40,439 nucleotides of DNA from Poindextera sp035294785 (GTDB taxonomy: Bacteria; Pseudomonadota; Alphaproteobacteria; Caulobacterales; Caulobacteraceae), in contig DATGKF010000071.1 in assembly GCA_035294785.1 (NCBI GenBank), positions 1 through 40,439 of the forward strand, written 5' to 3'. Positions within the stretch are counted from its first letter, which is position 1; each line of letters opens with the position of its first letter. The position numbers and the translations under genes were made by a program. Positions 7,799 to 15,395 of the stretch are shown piece by piece. Under the pieces are notes generated by a model that was not told where the DNA came from, ran no database searches, and saw nothing but the letters and a program-made list of their open reading frames with translations.

Positions 7799-8719
7799 TC
7801 AGCAGGTGAAGGTGGCTGTCGCCACCGCGACGGGGCCATCGTCGTCCACCATCTCGGCGCGGATGCGGATGAGGTTCGCGCCCGCGTGCAGCAGGGTCGT
7901 TGTGATGCTGTAGCTCTCCGCGCGCAGCGATCGCAGGTAGTCGACGGTCAGGCCGGTGGTGGCGATGCTGAAGCCGCGGCCGCGCTCGCCGCCGGTCTCG
8001 GTCGCGCGCTGCTCGGCGGCCATGGCGCCGTGATAGCCGGCGATGGCGTCGATCGCGGCCGCGACCGCGCCGCCGTGCATGCGCCCGCCGGGCAGGGTGA
8101 GGCCCCGTTTGGCGGGGAGGCGGCCGACCAGCTTGTCGCGCGAGATCTCGACCAGCTCCAGGCCGAGCGCGGCGTGGAAGGGGGTCACGGCGAAGATGTC
8201 CTTCATGTGCCGCAGAGGCTGTCTGGCGCGGGCGTCGTGGAACGCGCCGTCGTAGGCCTTGACGAGCGCCTCGCTCGGCTTCCGCGCCGCCTCGATGGCC
8301 TCGACGTCGCCGCCGTCGACGGCGAGGGTCAGCGCATCCAGGCTGGCGTGCCACTCGCCGGCGAGCCAGCCGCCGACCCAGCCGCGCGGCAGCCGGTGCG
8401 TGACCGTCAACGTCGTCGCCCCGCCGTCGGGCGCGAGCGTGTAGGCGATCTCCTGCCGGTCCTCCTCCGGATCGGGAAAGCCTGGAACGGCGAAGGCGAG
8501 GCGCTCGCCCGGCGACCAAGCGGTCACCGACCCGTGCGCCGGGACAGCCCCTTCGACCAGCACGTCGCCGCCGACGCGCGGCTGAAGCTCGCAGCGTGAG
8601 CGCCACACCGCTGTCCGCTCCGCATCGGCCAGATACGGCCAGAGCGCCTCGGCGCCGACCGGCAGGCGCCGCTCGAAGCGCAGATTGCGGATATCCTCAA
8701 AAGCCCCAAGATTTTCCAT
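7799..8719 (-). CDS. SRPBCC domain fused to PaaI/hotdog thioesterase domain
   Basis: A 306-residue two-domain protein. Residues about 10-150 form an SRPBCC-like domain (RFERRLPVGAEALWPYLADA, RVGGDVLVEG, WSPGERLAF). After a linker, residues about 175-305 form a PaaI-type hotdog fold: FHAALGLELVEIS, then GGRMHGGAVAAAIDAIAGYH with the HGG active-site region near residue 215, and FSIATTGLTVDYLRS, typical of acyl-CoA thioesterases of the DUF4442/PaaI group. The fusion suggests that the SRPBCC cavity presents or senses the acyl group cleaved by the hotdog domain (inference). ATG 8719 was chosen over the adjacent GTG 8722 because AAGGA is spaced seven bases from it. The gene sits between the two tandem-SRPBCC paralogs, 40 and 31 bases away. 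Confidence 0.85.
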   Translation of the reverse strand: MENLGAFEDIRNLRFERRLPVGAEALWPYLADAERTAVWRSRCELQPRVGGDVLVEGAVPAHGSVTAWSPGERLAFAVPGFPDPEEDRQEIAYTLAPDGGATTLTVTHRLPRGWVGGWLAGEWHASLDALTLAVDGGDVEAIEAARKPSEALVKAYDGAFHDARARQPLRHMKDIFAVTPFHAALGLELVEISRDKLVGRLPAKRGLTLPGGRMHGGAVAAAIDAIAGYHGAMAAEQRATETGGERGRGFSIATTGLTVDYLRSLRAESYSITTTLLHAGANLIRIRAEMVDDDGPVAVATATFTC

Positions 8720-8750
8720 CACCGTTTCCTTCCTTCTTCTTCGTTGATCG

Positions 8751-9896
8751 TCAGGCCACGCCCGGCGCGTCGCGCTGGAGGCGCTCCCGGTAGAACGGGC
8801 GTTGCAGTTGCTCCCGCTCGACCCGCGCCTGTTGCCGCTCGGCGCTCCAGGGCTGCGGCGTCTCCCGCGCCGCCGCCTCCGGCAGGTCGTGCAGGTGGGC
8901 GTCCCAGCCGCCGGCGACGCTCAGCAGGTGCTTGGGCGGGACCAGCGTCTCGGTCAGCACCAGCCGAACGCCCATGAAGTCCGGGTTCTCCTGATAGAGC
9001 TCGAACCGGACCTCCCCGCCCGGGTTCTCAGGATCGACCGCGCCCCACACCATCCGCCGCCGCGGATCGAGCGTGCGGATCACGAAGCGCATCCTCGCCC
9101 CGTCGTCCGGGAAGTAGACATCGACCTCGCCGCCGACCCGCAGGTCTATGGTGGTCACGCCCAGCCAGTCGGCCAGGCGGTCCGCCTCAGTGATCGCCGC
9201 CCAGACCTTCTCGAGCGGCAAGAGCCAGCGACGCACGTAGCGGACGTTGTAGCGGCCGTCGCCGGCCTGGGTGATGAAGCCAGGCGCCTCGTTGTGACGC
9301 AGCGTCGGGCGCACGTCGAAGCCGGGCACAAAGGCGCCGTACATCTTGCGATACCGCTCGGACTCCGTCTGGTGATGACCGGGCGTCTCCTCGAGCGCCT
9401 TGCCATCGCAGGCGACCGAGACGAGGTCGTCGACGAAATCGGCCCAGCCAGCGGCCCCGCCCAGGAACCACCAGGCGTTCAGTCCGGTCTGGTGGAAAGC
9501 GAGGCGGCAGCCGCCCTCAACCGGCGCGAGCTCCCAGCGGACGACGGTGTTTCCGCCGCTCGAGAACCACTCGAACGCCAGGAGGCGCGGCGGCTCGCAG
9601 GCGACGATGCGGCCCTCGACCAGGTTGTCGTCGCCGCCGGGGAACATCACCAGATAATTGCCGCCGACGCGCAGGTCGATCTCCACCGGCTCGCCGAACC
9701 AGTCGGCGAGGCGCTCCGGAACGGTCAGAGCGCTCCAGACCTTTTCGACCGGGCGGGGGATCGTCCGCTCGAAGCGCATTTCGAAGAGGCCGTCGGGCAT
9801 TTGCCGGATCGCCGCGTCACGCGGATCTGTGGGCGCGACCCAGCCGTCGGGTCGCCGGAGGGCGCGCTCTTCCGTCCTCGGTTCGCGAGCGGCCAT
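8751..9896 (-). CDS. tandem (two-domain) SRPBCC protein, first after arsR2
   Basis: A 381-residue protein with two AHSA1-type SRPBCC domains: about residues 38-170 (RPVEKVWSALTVPERLADWF, RVGGNYLVMFPGG, CEPPRLLAFEW) and about 215-345 (LPLEKVWAAITEADRLADWL, RVGGEVDVYFPDD, DPRRRMVWGAVDPENPGG). It matches 6652-7758 along its whole length: the same RQxPDGxFEMRFER lead-in, the same inter-domain YGAFVPGFDVRPTLRH, and the same final RERLQRDAPGVA. The ATG lies two bases after the stop of arsR2, with GGGAG inside the end of arsR2, so translation is probably coupled. Gene duplication within the operon is evident. The ligand is unknown. Confidence 0.9.
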   Translation of the reverse strand: MAAREPRTEERALRRPDGWVAPTDPRDAAIRQMPDGLFEMRFERTIPRPVEKVWSALTVPERLADWFGEPVEIDLRVGGNYLVMFPGGDDNLVEGRIVACEPPRLLAFEWFSSGGNTVVRWELAPVEGGCRLAFHQTGLNAWWFLGGAAGWADFVDDLVSVACDGKALEETPGHHQTESERYRKMYGAFVPGFDVRPTLRHNEAPGFITQAGDGRYNVRYVRRWLLPLEKVWAAITEADRLADWLGVTTIDLRVGGEVDVYFPDDGARMRFVIRTLDPRRRMVWGAVDPENPGGEVRFELYQENPDFMGVRLVLTETLVPPKHLLSVAGGWDAHLHDLPEAAARETPQPWSAERQQARVEREQLQRPFYRERLQRDAPGVA

Positions 9897-9898
9897 CC

Positions 9899-10201
9899 TC
9901 AGCTCTCCCTCATCAGGTGGTCTTCCAGCGCGTCGAGCTTGTCGCGCCAGAAGCGGCGGTAGGGGGCGAGCCAGGCGTCCAGCTCGGCCAGCTTGTCGGG
10001 ATGCAGGCTGTAGATGCGGCGCTGGCCGTCGGCGCGCATCCTGACGAGGCCGCTCTGGCGCAGCAGTTTCAGATGCTTGGAAACGCCGGGCTGGCTCAGG
10101 CCCATCGCCTCGACGACCTCGCCAGCCGGCATCTCGCCGTTGCTGAGCAGTCCGAGGATCTGGCGCCGATGCGGCTCGGCGACGGCGGTGAATACGTCCA
10201 T
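9899..10201 (-). CDS. ArsR-family winged-helix repressor (arsR2)
   Basis: A 100-residue ArsR-type repressor that starts MDVFTAVAEPHRRQILGLL. The recognition helix is LSQPGVSKHLKLLRQSGL, the wing is VRMRADGQRRIYSL, and the C-terminal helix contains a tryptophan-rich stretch (WLAPYRRFWRDKLDAL). It lacks a metal-binding CxC. It heads the four-gene operon with the two tandem SRPBCC genes and the SRPBCC-hotdog fusion. An upstream extension of the frame to 10282 exists but would run through the operator, and family alignment supports MDVF as the true start. No Shine-Dalgarno precedes it. It differs from arsR1 in the recognition helix, yet both have similar operator half sites. Confidence 0.93.
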   Translation of the reverse strand: MDVFTAVAEPHRRQILGLLSNGEMPAGEVVEAMGLSQPGVSKHLKLLRQSGLVRMRADGQRRIYSLHPDKLAELDAWLAPYRRFWRDKLDALEDHLMRES

Positions 10202-10207
10202 GCCGAT

Positions 10208-10242
10208 AATATCGCTAGATAGAAATATAACTGTCAAGCGAT
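10208..10242 (-). promoter_or_regulatory. operator/promoter of arsR2, in the divergent arsR2-Rieske intergenic region
   Basis: AT-rich DNA between the divergent genes holds ATCGCTAGATAG (10211-10222), which matches ATCGCTAAATAG of the arsR1 operator (6392-6403) at 11 of 12 positions. An inverted AGCGAT half site follows at 10237-10242. On the minus strand TTGACA (10237-10232) and GATATT (10213-10208) form a plausible promoter with 18-base spacing, ending about seven bases before the arsR2 ATG. The repressor site would therefore overlap both promoter boxes. The same region must also hold the promoter for the Rieske operon on the + strand. Confidence 0.65.
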
Positions 10243-10314
10243 TTAAGTGGCGGCCTTGCGAAGCCCGCGCGCGGCGGTCCATGACAGCCGGCGGATCTGC
10301 TCAAAGGAGGCAAG

Positions 10315-11532
10315 GTGGTCGATCTGGCCAGGATCGCGACGCTGTTCGACGAACGGCGGGAGGGTCACACCCTGCCGCAAGGGCTCTATCTGGACGCCGA
10401 AGCGTTGGCCTTCGACCTCGACGCCATCTTCGCGCGCAGCTGGCTGATGGTGGGGCTCGAGGCCGAATTTCCCGAAGCCGGCAGCCATATAGCGCTGACC
10501 GTCGGCCGTGCGCCGATCCTGATCGTGCGCGGCCATGACGGCGGCTTGCGCGCCTTCCACAACACCTGCCGCCACCGCGGCTCGCAGATCGTCCCGGACG
10601 GCAAGGGCGCCTCGGCGCGGCTCGTTTGCCCCTACCACCGCTGGACCTACGACCTGACCGGCGCACTGGTCGCCGCCAGCCGCATGGGCGACGAGTTCGA
10701 GGCCTGCGAGCACGGGCTGGGCCAGGTTCACCTGGAGACGGTGGCGGGCGGCGTCTACGTCTGCCTGGCGGAGGATCCGCCGCCGTTCGAGACGTTCCGC
10801 ACGACGCTCGAGCCCATGCTCGCGCCGCACCGGCTGGAGCGCGCCAAGCTGGCGCACGAGGACCGGTTCGTCGAACGCGCCAACTGGAAGCTGGCCATGG
10901 AGAACGCGCGCGAGTGCTATCACTGCGCGACCAGCCATCCGGAGCTGTCGCTGACCTTCCCGACCGGCGTTTCGGCCAACTTCGACTATGGCGAGGATGC
11001 CCGCCGGCAAGAGGCCTACAACGCCCGCATGGCCGCGCTCGGTCTCGGCGTCGGGCCGGCGGAGGAGGCCTGGTGGCAGGCGATCCGCTTTCCGCTCAAC
11101 GAGGGCTGCCAGTCGATGACCATCGACGGCAAGCTCGCGGTTCGGAAGCTGATGGTCGAACAGGGCGGCGGCGACATCGGCTCGCTGCGCTGGGCGATCG
11201 AGCCGAACGCGTTCGTGCACGCGACGGCGGACTCGCTCTTCATGTTCACGGTCATGCCGCTCTCGCCGGCGGAGACGCTGGTGACCAGCAAGTGGTTCGT
11301 GCGCGAGGACGCGAAGGAGGGGGTCGACTACGACCTCGCCCACCTGACGGATCTCTGGACCCGCACGAACCGGCAGGATCTCGCCCTGGTCGAGAACAAC
11401 CAGCGCGGCGTCGCCTCGCCTGGCTACCGGCCTGGCCCGTACTGCGCCGACGCCGAGGCGCTGACCATGCGCTTCACCGACTGGTACTGCGCCACCGCGC
11501 GCGCCTACCTGGAGAGCCAGCGTGGCGGATGA
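10315..11532 (+). CDS. Rieske non-haem iron oxygenase, alpha subunit
   Basis: A 405-residue ring-hydroxylating-type oxygenase large subunit. The Rieske [2Fe-2S] cluster ligands are C85-x-H87 (NTCRHRGSQ) and C105-x2-H108 (CPYHRWTYD). The mononuclear iron site is seen as H203 and H208 (ENARECYHCATSHPEL) with a C-terminal aspartate in NRQDLALVENNQRG. The sequence resembles the group acting on quaternary amines and betaines (GbcA, stachydrine demethylase, carnitine monooxygenase), so N-demethylation is a reasonable guess. GTG 10315 has a near-perfect AAAGGAGG upstream. It leads an operon of five overlapping genes; the next gene starts 11 bases before this one ends. No dedicated reductase is present in the window; the FAD/Fe-S gene two positions on could contribute electrons. 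Confidence 0.92.
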   Translation: MVDLARIATLFDERREGHTLPQGLYLDAEALAFDLDAIFARSWLMVGLEAEFPEAGSHIALTVGRAPILIVRGHDGGLRAFHNTCRHRGSQIVPDGKGASARLVCPYHRWTYDLTGALVAASRMGDEFEACEHGLGQVHLETVAGGVYVCLAEDPPPFETFRTTLEPMLAPHRLERAKLAHEDRFVERANWKLAMENARECYHCATSHPELSLTFPTGVSANFDYGEDARRQEAYNARMAALGLGVGPAEEAWWQAIRFPLNEGCQSMTIDGKLAVRKLMVEQGGGDIGSLRWAIEPNAFVHATADSLFMFTVMPLSPAETLVTSKWFVREDAKEGVDYDLAHLTDLWTRTNRQDLALVENNQRGVASPGYRPGPYCADAEALTMRFTDWYCATARAYLESQRGG

Positions 11533-12784
11533 GGACAAACGCGCCTTGCGGCCGGAGACGCTGACCGTCGGATATGGCTACGACCCCTCCAGCGCGCGGG
11601 GAGCGGCCAAGCCGCCGCTCTATCTGACGTCGACCTTCGTCTACGACTCCGCCCAGCACGCGAAGGAGGTGCACCGCGTCTTCTTCGACGGCGCGCGGCC
11701 GGGCGAGACGCCGCCCGAGGACTACATCTACGCCCGCCTCGGCAACCCCAACATGGCGATGGTCGAGCGCAAGCTGGCCGCGCTCGACGGCGCGGAGGAG
11801 GCTGCCGGCTTCGCCAGCGGCATGGCCGCCGTCAACGCGGTGATGATGAAGCACCTGCGCCCGGGCGACAGCGTGCTGCACGGCCTGCCGTTCTACGGCG
11901 GGGTCGACATGCTGCTCAACACCGTGCTGAGCCAGTTCGGCGTGAAGAGCTTCGCTTACGCGGACGGGCTCGACCGCGCGGCCATGCAGGCGGCGGCGGA
12001 CGCCGCGATGGCGTCCGGTCCGCTGCGCATCATCTGGGCCGAGACGCCCGCCAATCCGACCGGCGCGGTGGTCGACATCGGCCTTGCCGCCGAGATCGCC
12101 GAGGCGGCCGCCGCGCGACAGGGGTTCAAGCCGCTGGTCGTGGTCGACAACACCTTCCTCGGGCCGCTGCTGCAGAGCCCGCTCGCCTGCGGCGCCGACC
12201 TTTGCCTGATCTCGCTGACCAAGTATTGCGGCGGCCACAGCGACCTTCTGGCCGGCGGGGTCAGCGGCAAGAGCGAGCTGATCGGGCCGATCAAGACGAT
12301 CCGCACCTTTCTCGGCGGCCACATGGATCCGCACACGGCGTGGCTCCTCTATCGTTCGTTCGAGACCCTGCATCTGCGGACGGAGCGGGCGTGCGAAAAC
12401 GCGCTAGCGCTGGGCCGCTTTTTGAAGGCGCACCCGAAGGTCGCCGGCGTCACCTTCGTCGGCCTCGCCGAGCCTGGATCGCGCGAGCATGCGCTGATGC
12501 AGCGGCAGTGCCGCGGCGCCGGATCGACCTTCTCGTTCCGCGTGGACGGCGGCGAGGCGGAGGCGTTCCGCTTTCTCGATGCGCTGAGGCTGCCGCGGGT
12601 GGCCGTCAGCCTCGGCGGGACCGAGACGCTGATCTGCCATCCGGCCAGCACCACCCACTACCCCATCGCCCGCGACCGGCTGGAGGCGGCGGGAGTCACG
12701 GAGGGCTCGCTCCGCCTTTCGGTCGGGCTGGAGCACATCGACGACCTGATCGCCGACTTCGGCCACGCGCTGGACCGGATCTGA
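11522..12784 (+). CDS. Cys/Met-metabolism PLP-dependent enzyme (cystathionine gamma-synthase/lyase type)
   Basis: A 420-residue fold-type I PLP enzyme of the cystathionine gamma-synthase / methionine gamma-lyase family. Landmarks are YIYARLGNPN (phosphate-binding tyrosine and arginine), FASGMAAVNAV, AETPANPTG, VVVDNTF and the Schiff-base lysine K234 in SLTKYCGGHSD. The C-terminal part has SLGGTETLICHPAST and LRLSVGLEHIDDLI, both conserved in the family. Whether it eliminates or replaces a sulfur, selenium or oxygen leaving group cannot be decided. It overlaps the Rieske gene by 11 bases and the next gene by one base. Being inside a Rieske/FAD oxidase operon suggests a substrate bearing a gamma or beta substituent that is demethylated first (inference). 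Confidence 0.9.
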   Translation: MADEDKRALRPETLTVGYGYDPSSARGAAKPPLYLTSTFVYDSAQHAKEVHRVFFDGARPGETPPEDYIYARLGNPNMAMVERKLAALDGAEEAAGFASGMAAVNAVMMKHLRPGDSVLHGLPFYGGVDMLLNTVLSQFGVKSFAYADGLDRAAMQAAADAAMASGPLRIIWAETPANPTGAVVDIGLAAEIAEAAAARQGFKPLVVVDNTFLGPLLQSPLACGADLCLISLTKYCGGHSDLLAGGVSGKSELIGPIKTIRTFLGGHMDPHTAWLLYRSFETLHLRTERACENALALGRFLKAHPKVAGVTFVGLAEPGSREHALMQRQCRGAGSTFSFRVDGGEAEAFRFLDALRLPRVAVSLGGTETLICHPASTTHYPIARDRLEAAGVTEGSLRLSVGLEHIDDLIADFGHALDRI

Positions 12785-14253
12785 TGCCCGACCCGAGCGC
12801 CATCGATGGCAAGCTCGCGCCGCCGGACGAGCATGCCGGCGTCCTCGTCATCGGCGCTGGGCCGGCGGGAACGGCGGCGGCGATCGCGGCGGCCGAGGCC
12901 GGCGAGCAGGTCGTGCTGGTGGACGAAAATCCCGTCGATCCAGGGCTCATGGGCCACGACACGCCGCTCTGGTACGGCGCGCGGATGACGGCGGCCGTGC
13001 AGCGGCCCGAGCGGCTGGTCGAACAACTGGCCGCCGCCAACCCGGCGCTGGAGGCGGCGATGATGCTCGGCGTCGACGTTCGCCTGGGCGTGACGGCGTG
13101 GGGCCTCTACGCGCCCGGTCCGGCGCTACGCGGGCTGCCGGCGGCGATGGTCGGGCTCGCGGACGCCGAGCGCGCATGGATGTGCGGTTTCGATCGGCTG
13201 GTGCTCGCAACCGGCGCACGCGACGTCGCGATCGCCTTCCGCGGCTGGGACCAGCCGGGGGTGATGGGCGCGAACGGCCTGCATGAGCTGGTGCAGCGCT
13301 ACGATGCGTTCGATGGCCGGCGGATCGCCGTCCTGGGTTCAGGCGCGCTTGGGCTGCGCACGGCGTTGGACGCGAAGGCGCGCGGCCTTGAGGTCGTCGC
13401 CATCGTCGAGGTGCTCGGGGCGCCGCAAGGACCGCCGGACCTGCTGGCAGAGGTCGCGGCCGCCAACATCCCCGTGCTCGCCGGCCATGCGCCGCTACGT
13501 GCGGAAGGCGGGGCGAGCGGCGTCGAGCGACTGGTGCTGCGCGCGCCGGACGGTCTCGAGACAAGCCTGGGCTGCGACACAGTGTGCCTCGCCGTCGGCC
13601 TCGCCCCGGCGATCGAGCTGTTGCAATCGGCGGGCGGCGCGATCGTCTCCGATGGAGGCCGCGGTGGGCATGCGCCGGCGCTCGACGGCGCGGCGACGTC
13701 GCTCGTCAACGTCTCGGCGGTGGGCGACTGCGCCGGCCCGGCGCTCGATCATGACGCCTGGGCCTATCAGGCCGCCTGGCTGGCGGCGTTGCAGGGCGCA
13801 GCCGATCCGTCGCTGATCATCTGCCAATGCGAAGCGGTGACGCGCGGCGACATCATCGAGGTGCGCGCGCCGCGGTATCTCGGGCCGCCGACCGAGCGCT
13901 CGCGGGCTCGCAGCCTCGGGACGCTGATCGCCGACGGGCCGGTGAACCAGGACCAGATCAAGCGGCTGACCCGCGCCTGCATGGGCGTCTGCCAGGCCAG
14001 GCGCTGTCGCGAGCAGGTGGCGCTGATCCTGGCAGAGGCGGCGGGCGTTGCGCCGCAGGACGTGCCGCTGGCGGGCTTCCGCGCGCCGGTGCGGCCGCTG
14101 CCGCTGGCCGTCATCGCCGACTGGAACGAGACCGAGGCGATGCGGGACGGCTGGGAGATCTGGATGGCCATCCCGGGCCAGTGGGCGCCCTACGCCGACA
14201 TCGGCACCGAGCGCGAGTTCGCACTGCTGGGCGGCGGGAGCGCGCGCCGGTGA
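12784..14253 (+). CDS. FAD-dependent oxidoreductase with BFD-like [2Fe-2S] domain (HcnB/OoxA-like)
   Basis: A 489-residue flavoprotein. The N-terminal FAD motif is VLVIGAGPAGTAAAIAAAEAG (residues about 20-40), with a second dinucleotide-binding motif IAVLGSGALGLRTA near 181-194 and the FAD-closing SAVGDCAG near 331-338. The C-terminal region has a BFD-like iron-sulfur module, with C347-x-C349 (ICQCE) and C403-x4-C408 (GVCQARRC). This architecture is that of hydrogen cyanide synthase B and opine oxidase subunit A. The ATG overlaps the previous stop by one base (TGATG), which fixes the start. Together with the following DAO-type gene it probably makes a membrane-independent alpha/beta amino-acid or opine dehydrogenase. 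The preceding Rieske oxygenase may receive electrons through it. Confidence 0.88.
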   Translation: MPDPSAIDGKLAPPDEHAGVLVIGAGPAGTAAAIAAAEAGEQVVLVDENPVDPGLMGHDTPLWYGARMTAAVQRPERLVEQLAAANPALEAAMMLGVDVRLGVTAWGLYAPGPALRGLPAAMVGLADAERAWMCGFDRLVLATGARDVAIAFRGWDQPGVMGANGLHELVQRYDAFDGRRIAVLGSGALGLRTALDAKARGLEVVAIVEVLGAPQGPPDLLAEVAAANIPVLAGHAPLRAEGGASGVERLVLRAPDGLETSLGCDTVCLAVGLAPAIELLQSAGGAIVSDGGRGGHAPALDGAATSLVNVSAVGDCAGPALDHDAWAYQAAWLAALQGAADPSLIICQCEAVTRGDIIEVRAPRYLGPPTERSRARSLGTLIADGPVNQDQIKRLTRACMGVCQARRCREQVALILAEAAGVAPQDVPLAGFRAPVRPLPLAVIADWNETEAMRDGWEIWMAIPGQWAPYADIGTEREFALLGGGSARR

Positions 14254-15395
14254 GCGCCGGCGCCGCGGTCGTCGTGATCGGCGGCGGGGTGACGGGCCTC
14301 AGCGCGGCCTGGTGGCTGGCGCGCGCCGGCGTCGACGTGCTGGTGCTGGAGAAGGGCCTGGTCGGCTGGGAGGCGTCGGGCCGGAACGGCGGCGGGGCGT
14401 CGCACTACCACAGCCCGCTCTTCCACGAGGAGCAGCGGCTCTGGCCGCTGATGGACGACCTGCTCGGCTATCCGACCGAATACCGGCGCGAGCGGGTGAT
14501 CTTCGCGCTGAACGAGCAGCACCTTGCAGACTACCGCAACATGGCCGCCGAGGGCCGCAAGCTCGGCTACCGCGTCAGCGATCTGGATCCGAAGCAGGTG
14601 CGGGAGCTGGTCCCGCTCGCTAGCGAGAAGACGATCGGCGGCGTTCACCTGCACTATGGCGGCCACGCCAATCCGCAGCGGACCGTGCAGGCCTACGCCT
14701 GGGCGCTGCAGGACCTGGGCGGGCGCATCCAGCAGCACACGCGGGTCGAGGGCATCGTGGTCGAAAGCGGCCGCGTCGTCGCGGTCGAGACGGCGGCCGG
14801 CCGCATCGGCGCCGACGCGCTGGTCGTGGCGGCGGGGCCGCAGACGGGCATGCTGCTGGCCAAGGTCGGCGTCCGCCTGCCGCTGGGCTACGGGCGGGCG
14901 GAGATGATCGTCACCGAGCCCGCGCCGCTCATGCCGATCGGCGGGGCGGACGGCAACGGCCTCTACGGGCGGCAGACCTTGCGCGGCAACCTCGCCTTCG
15001 GCGGCGGCCCGCACGAGTGGATCGAGATGGGGGAGGCGGGTCCGCCCGGCCGCCCGACGAGCCCGGTGACCCGCAGTCTGGCCCGCCGCGTGGCCGAGCT
15101 GATGCCGGGCGCGGCGCGCCTGCGCGTCATCAGGAGCTGGGCCGGGACGTTCGAGAACACGCCCGATGGCCGCCCGGTGCTCGATCGCCTGGACGAGCCG
15201 GCCAATCTGGTCGTCGCAACCATGTCCAGCGTCGGATTCGGCCTCTCGCCGGCCAGCGGCCACGCGGTCGCCGACCTGGTGCTGGAGGGCCGCTGCAGCT
15301 TCGCCGACATCGACAAGCTCAAGCTCGAGCGGTTCGCCAACACGCCGGAAGACTGGCTGGAGCGCCGCGGCTGGCTGCCGCCGGCGGCCGCGTGA
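14250..15395 (+). CDS. DAO-family FAD oxidoreductase (glycine/sarcosine/D-amino-acid oxidase type; HcnC/OoxB-like)
   Basis: A 381-residue FAD-dependent amine oxidoreductase. The FAD-binding motif VVVIGGGVTGLSAAWWLARAG is at residues 6-26, with EKGLVGWEASGRNGGG next, as in sarcosine and dimethylglycine oxidases. The C-terminal motifs SWAGTFENTPDGRPVLD and MSSVGFGLSPASGHAVADLV are typical DAO signatures. GTG 14250 was chosen for its four-base overlap with the stop of the upstream gene and for GGGAG nine bases upstream. Paired with the HcnB/OoxA-like gene, it is probably the catalytic beta subunit, oxidising a secondary amine or N-methyl amino acid to an imine. In the operon it fits a demethylation or deamination step after the Rieske oxygenase. 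Confidence 0.9.
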   Translation: MSAGAAVVVIGGGVTGLSAAWWLARAGVDVLVLEKGLVGWEASGRNGGGASHYHSPLFHEEQRLWPLMDDLLGYPTEYRRERVIFALNEQHLADYRNMAAEGRKLGYRVSDLDPKQVRELVPLASEKTIGGVHLHYGGHANPQRTVQAYAWALQDLGGRIQQHTRVEGIVVESGRVVAVETAAGRIGADALVVAAGPQTGMLLAKVGVRLPLGYGRAEMIVTEPAPLMPIGGADGNGLYGRQTLRGNLAFGGGPHEWIEMGEAGPPGRPTSPVTRSLARRVAELMPGAARLRVIRSWAGTFENTPDGRPVLDRLDEPANLVVATMSSVGFGLSPASGHAVADLVLEGRCSFADIDKLKLERFANTPEDWLERRGWLPPAAA

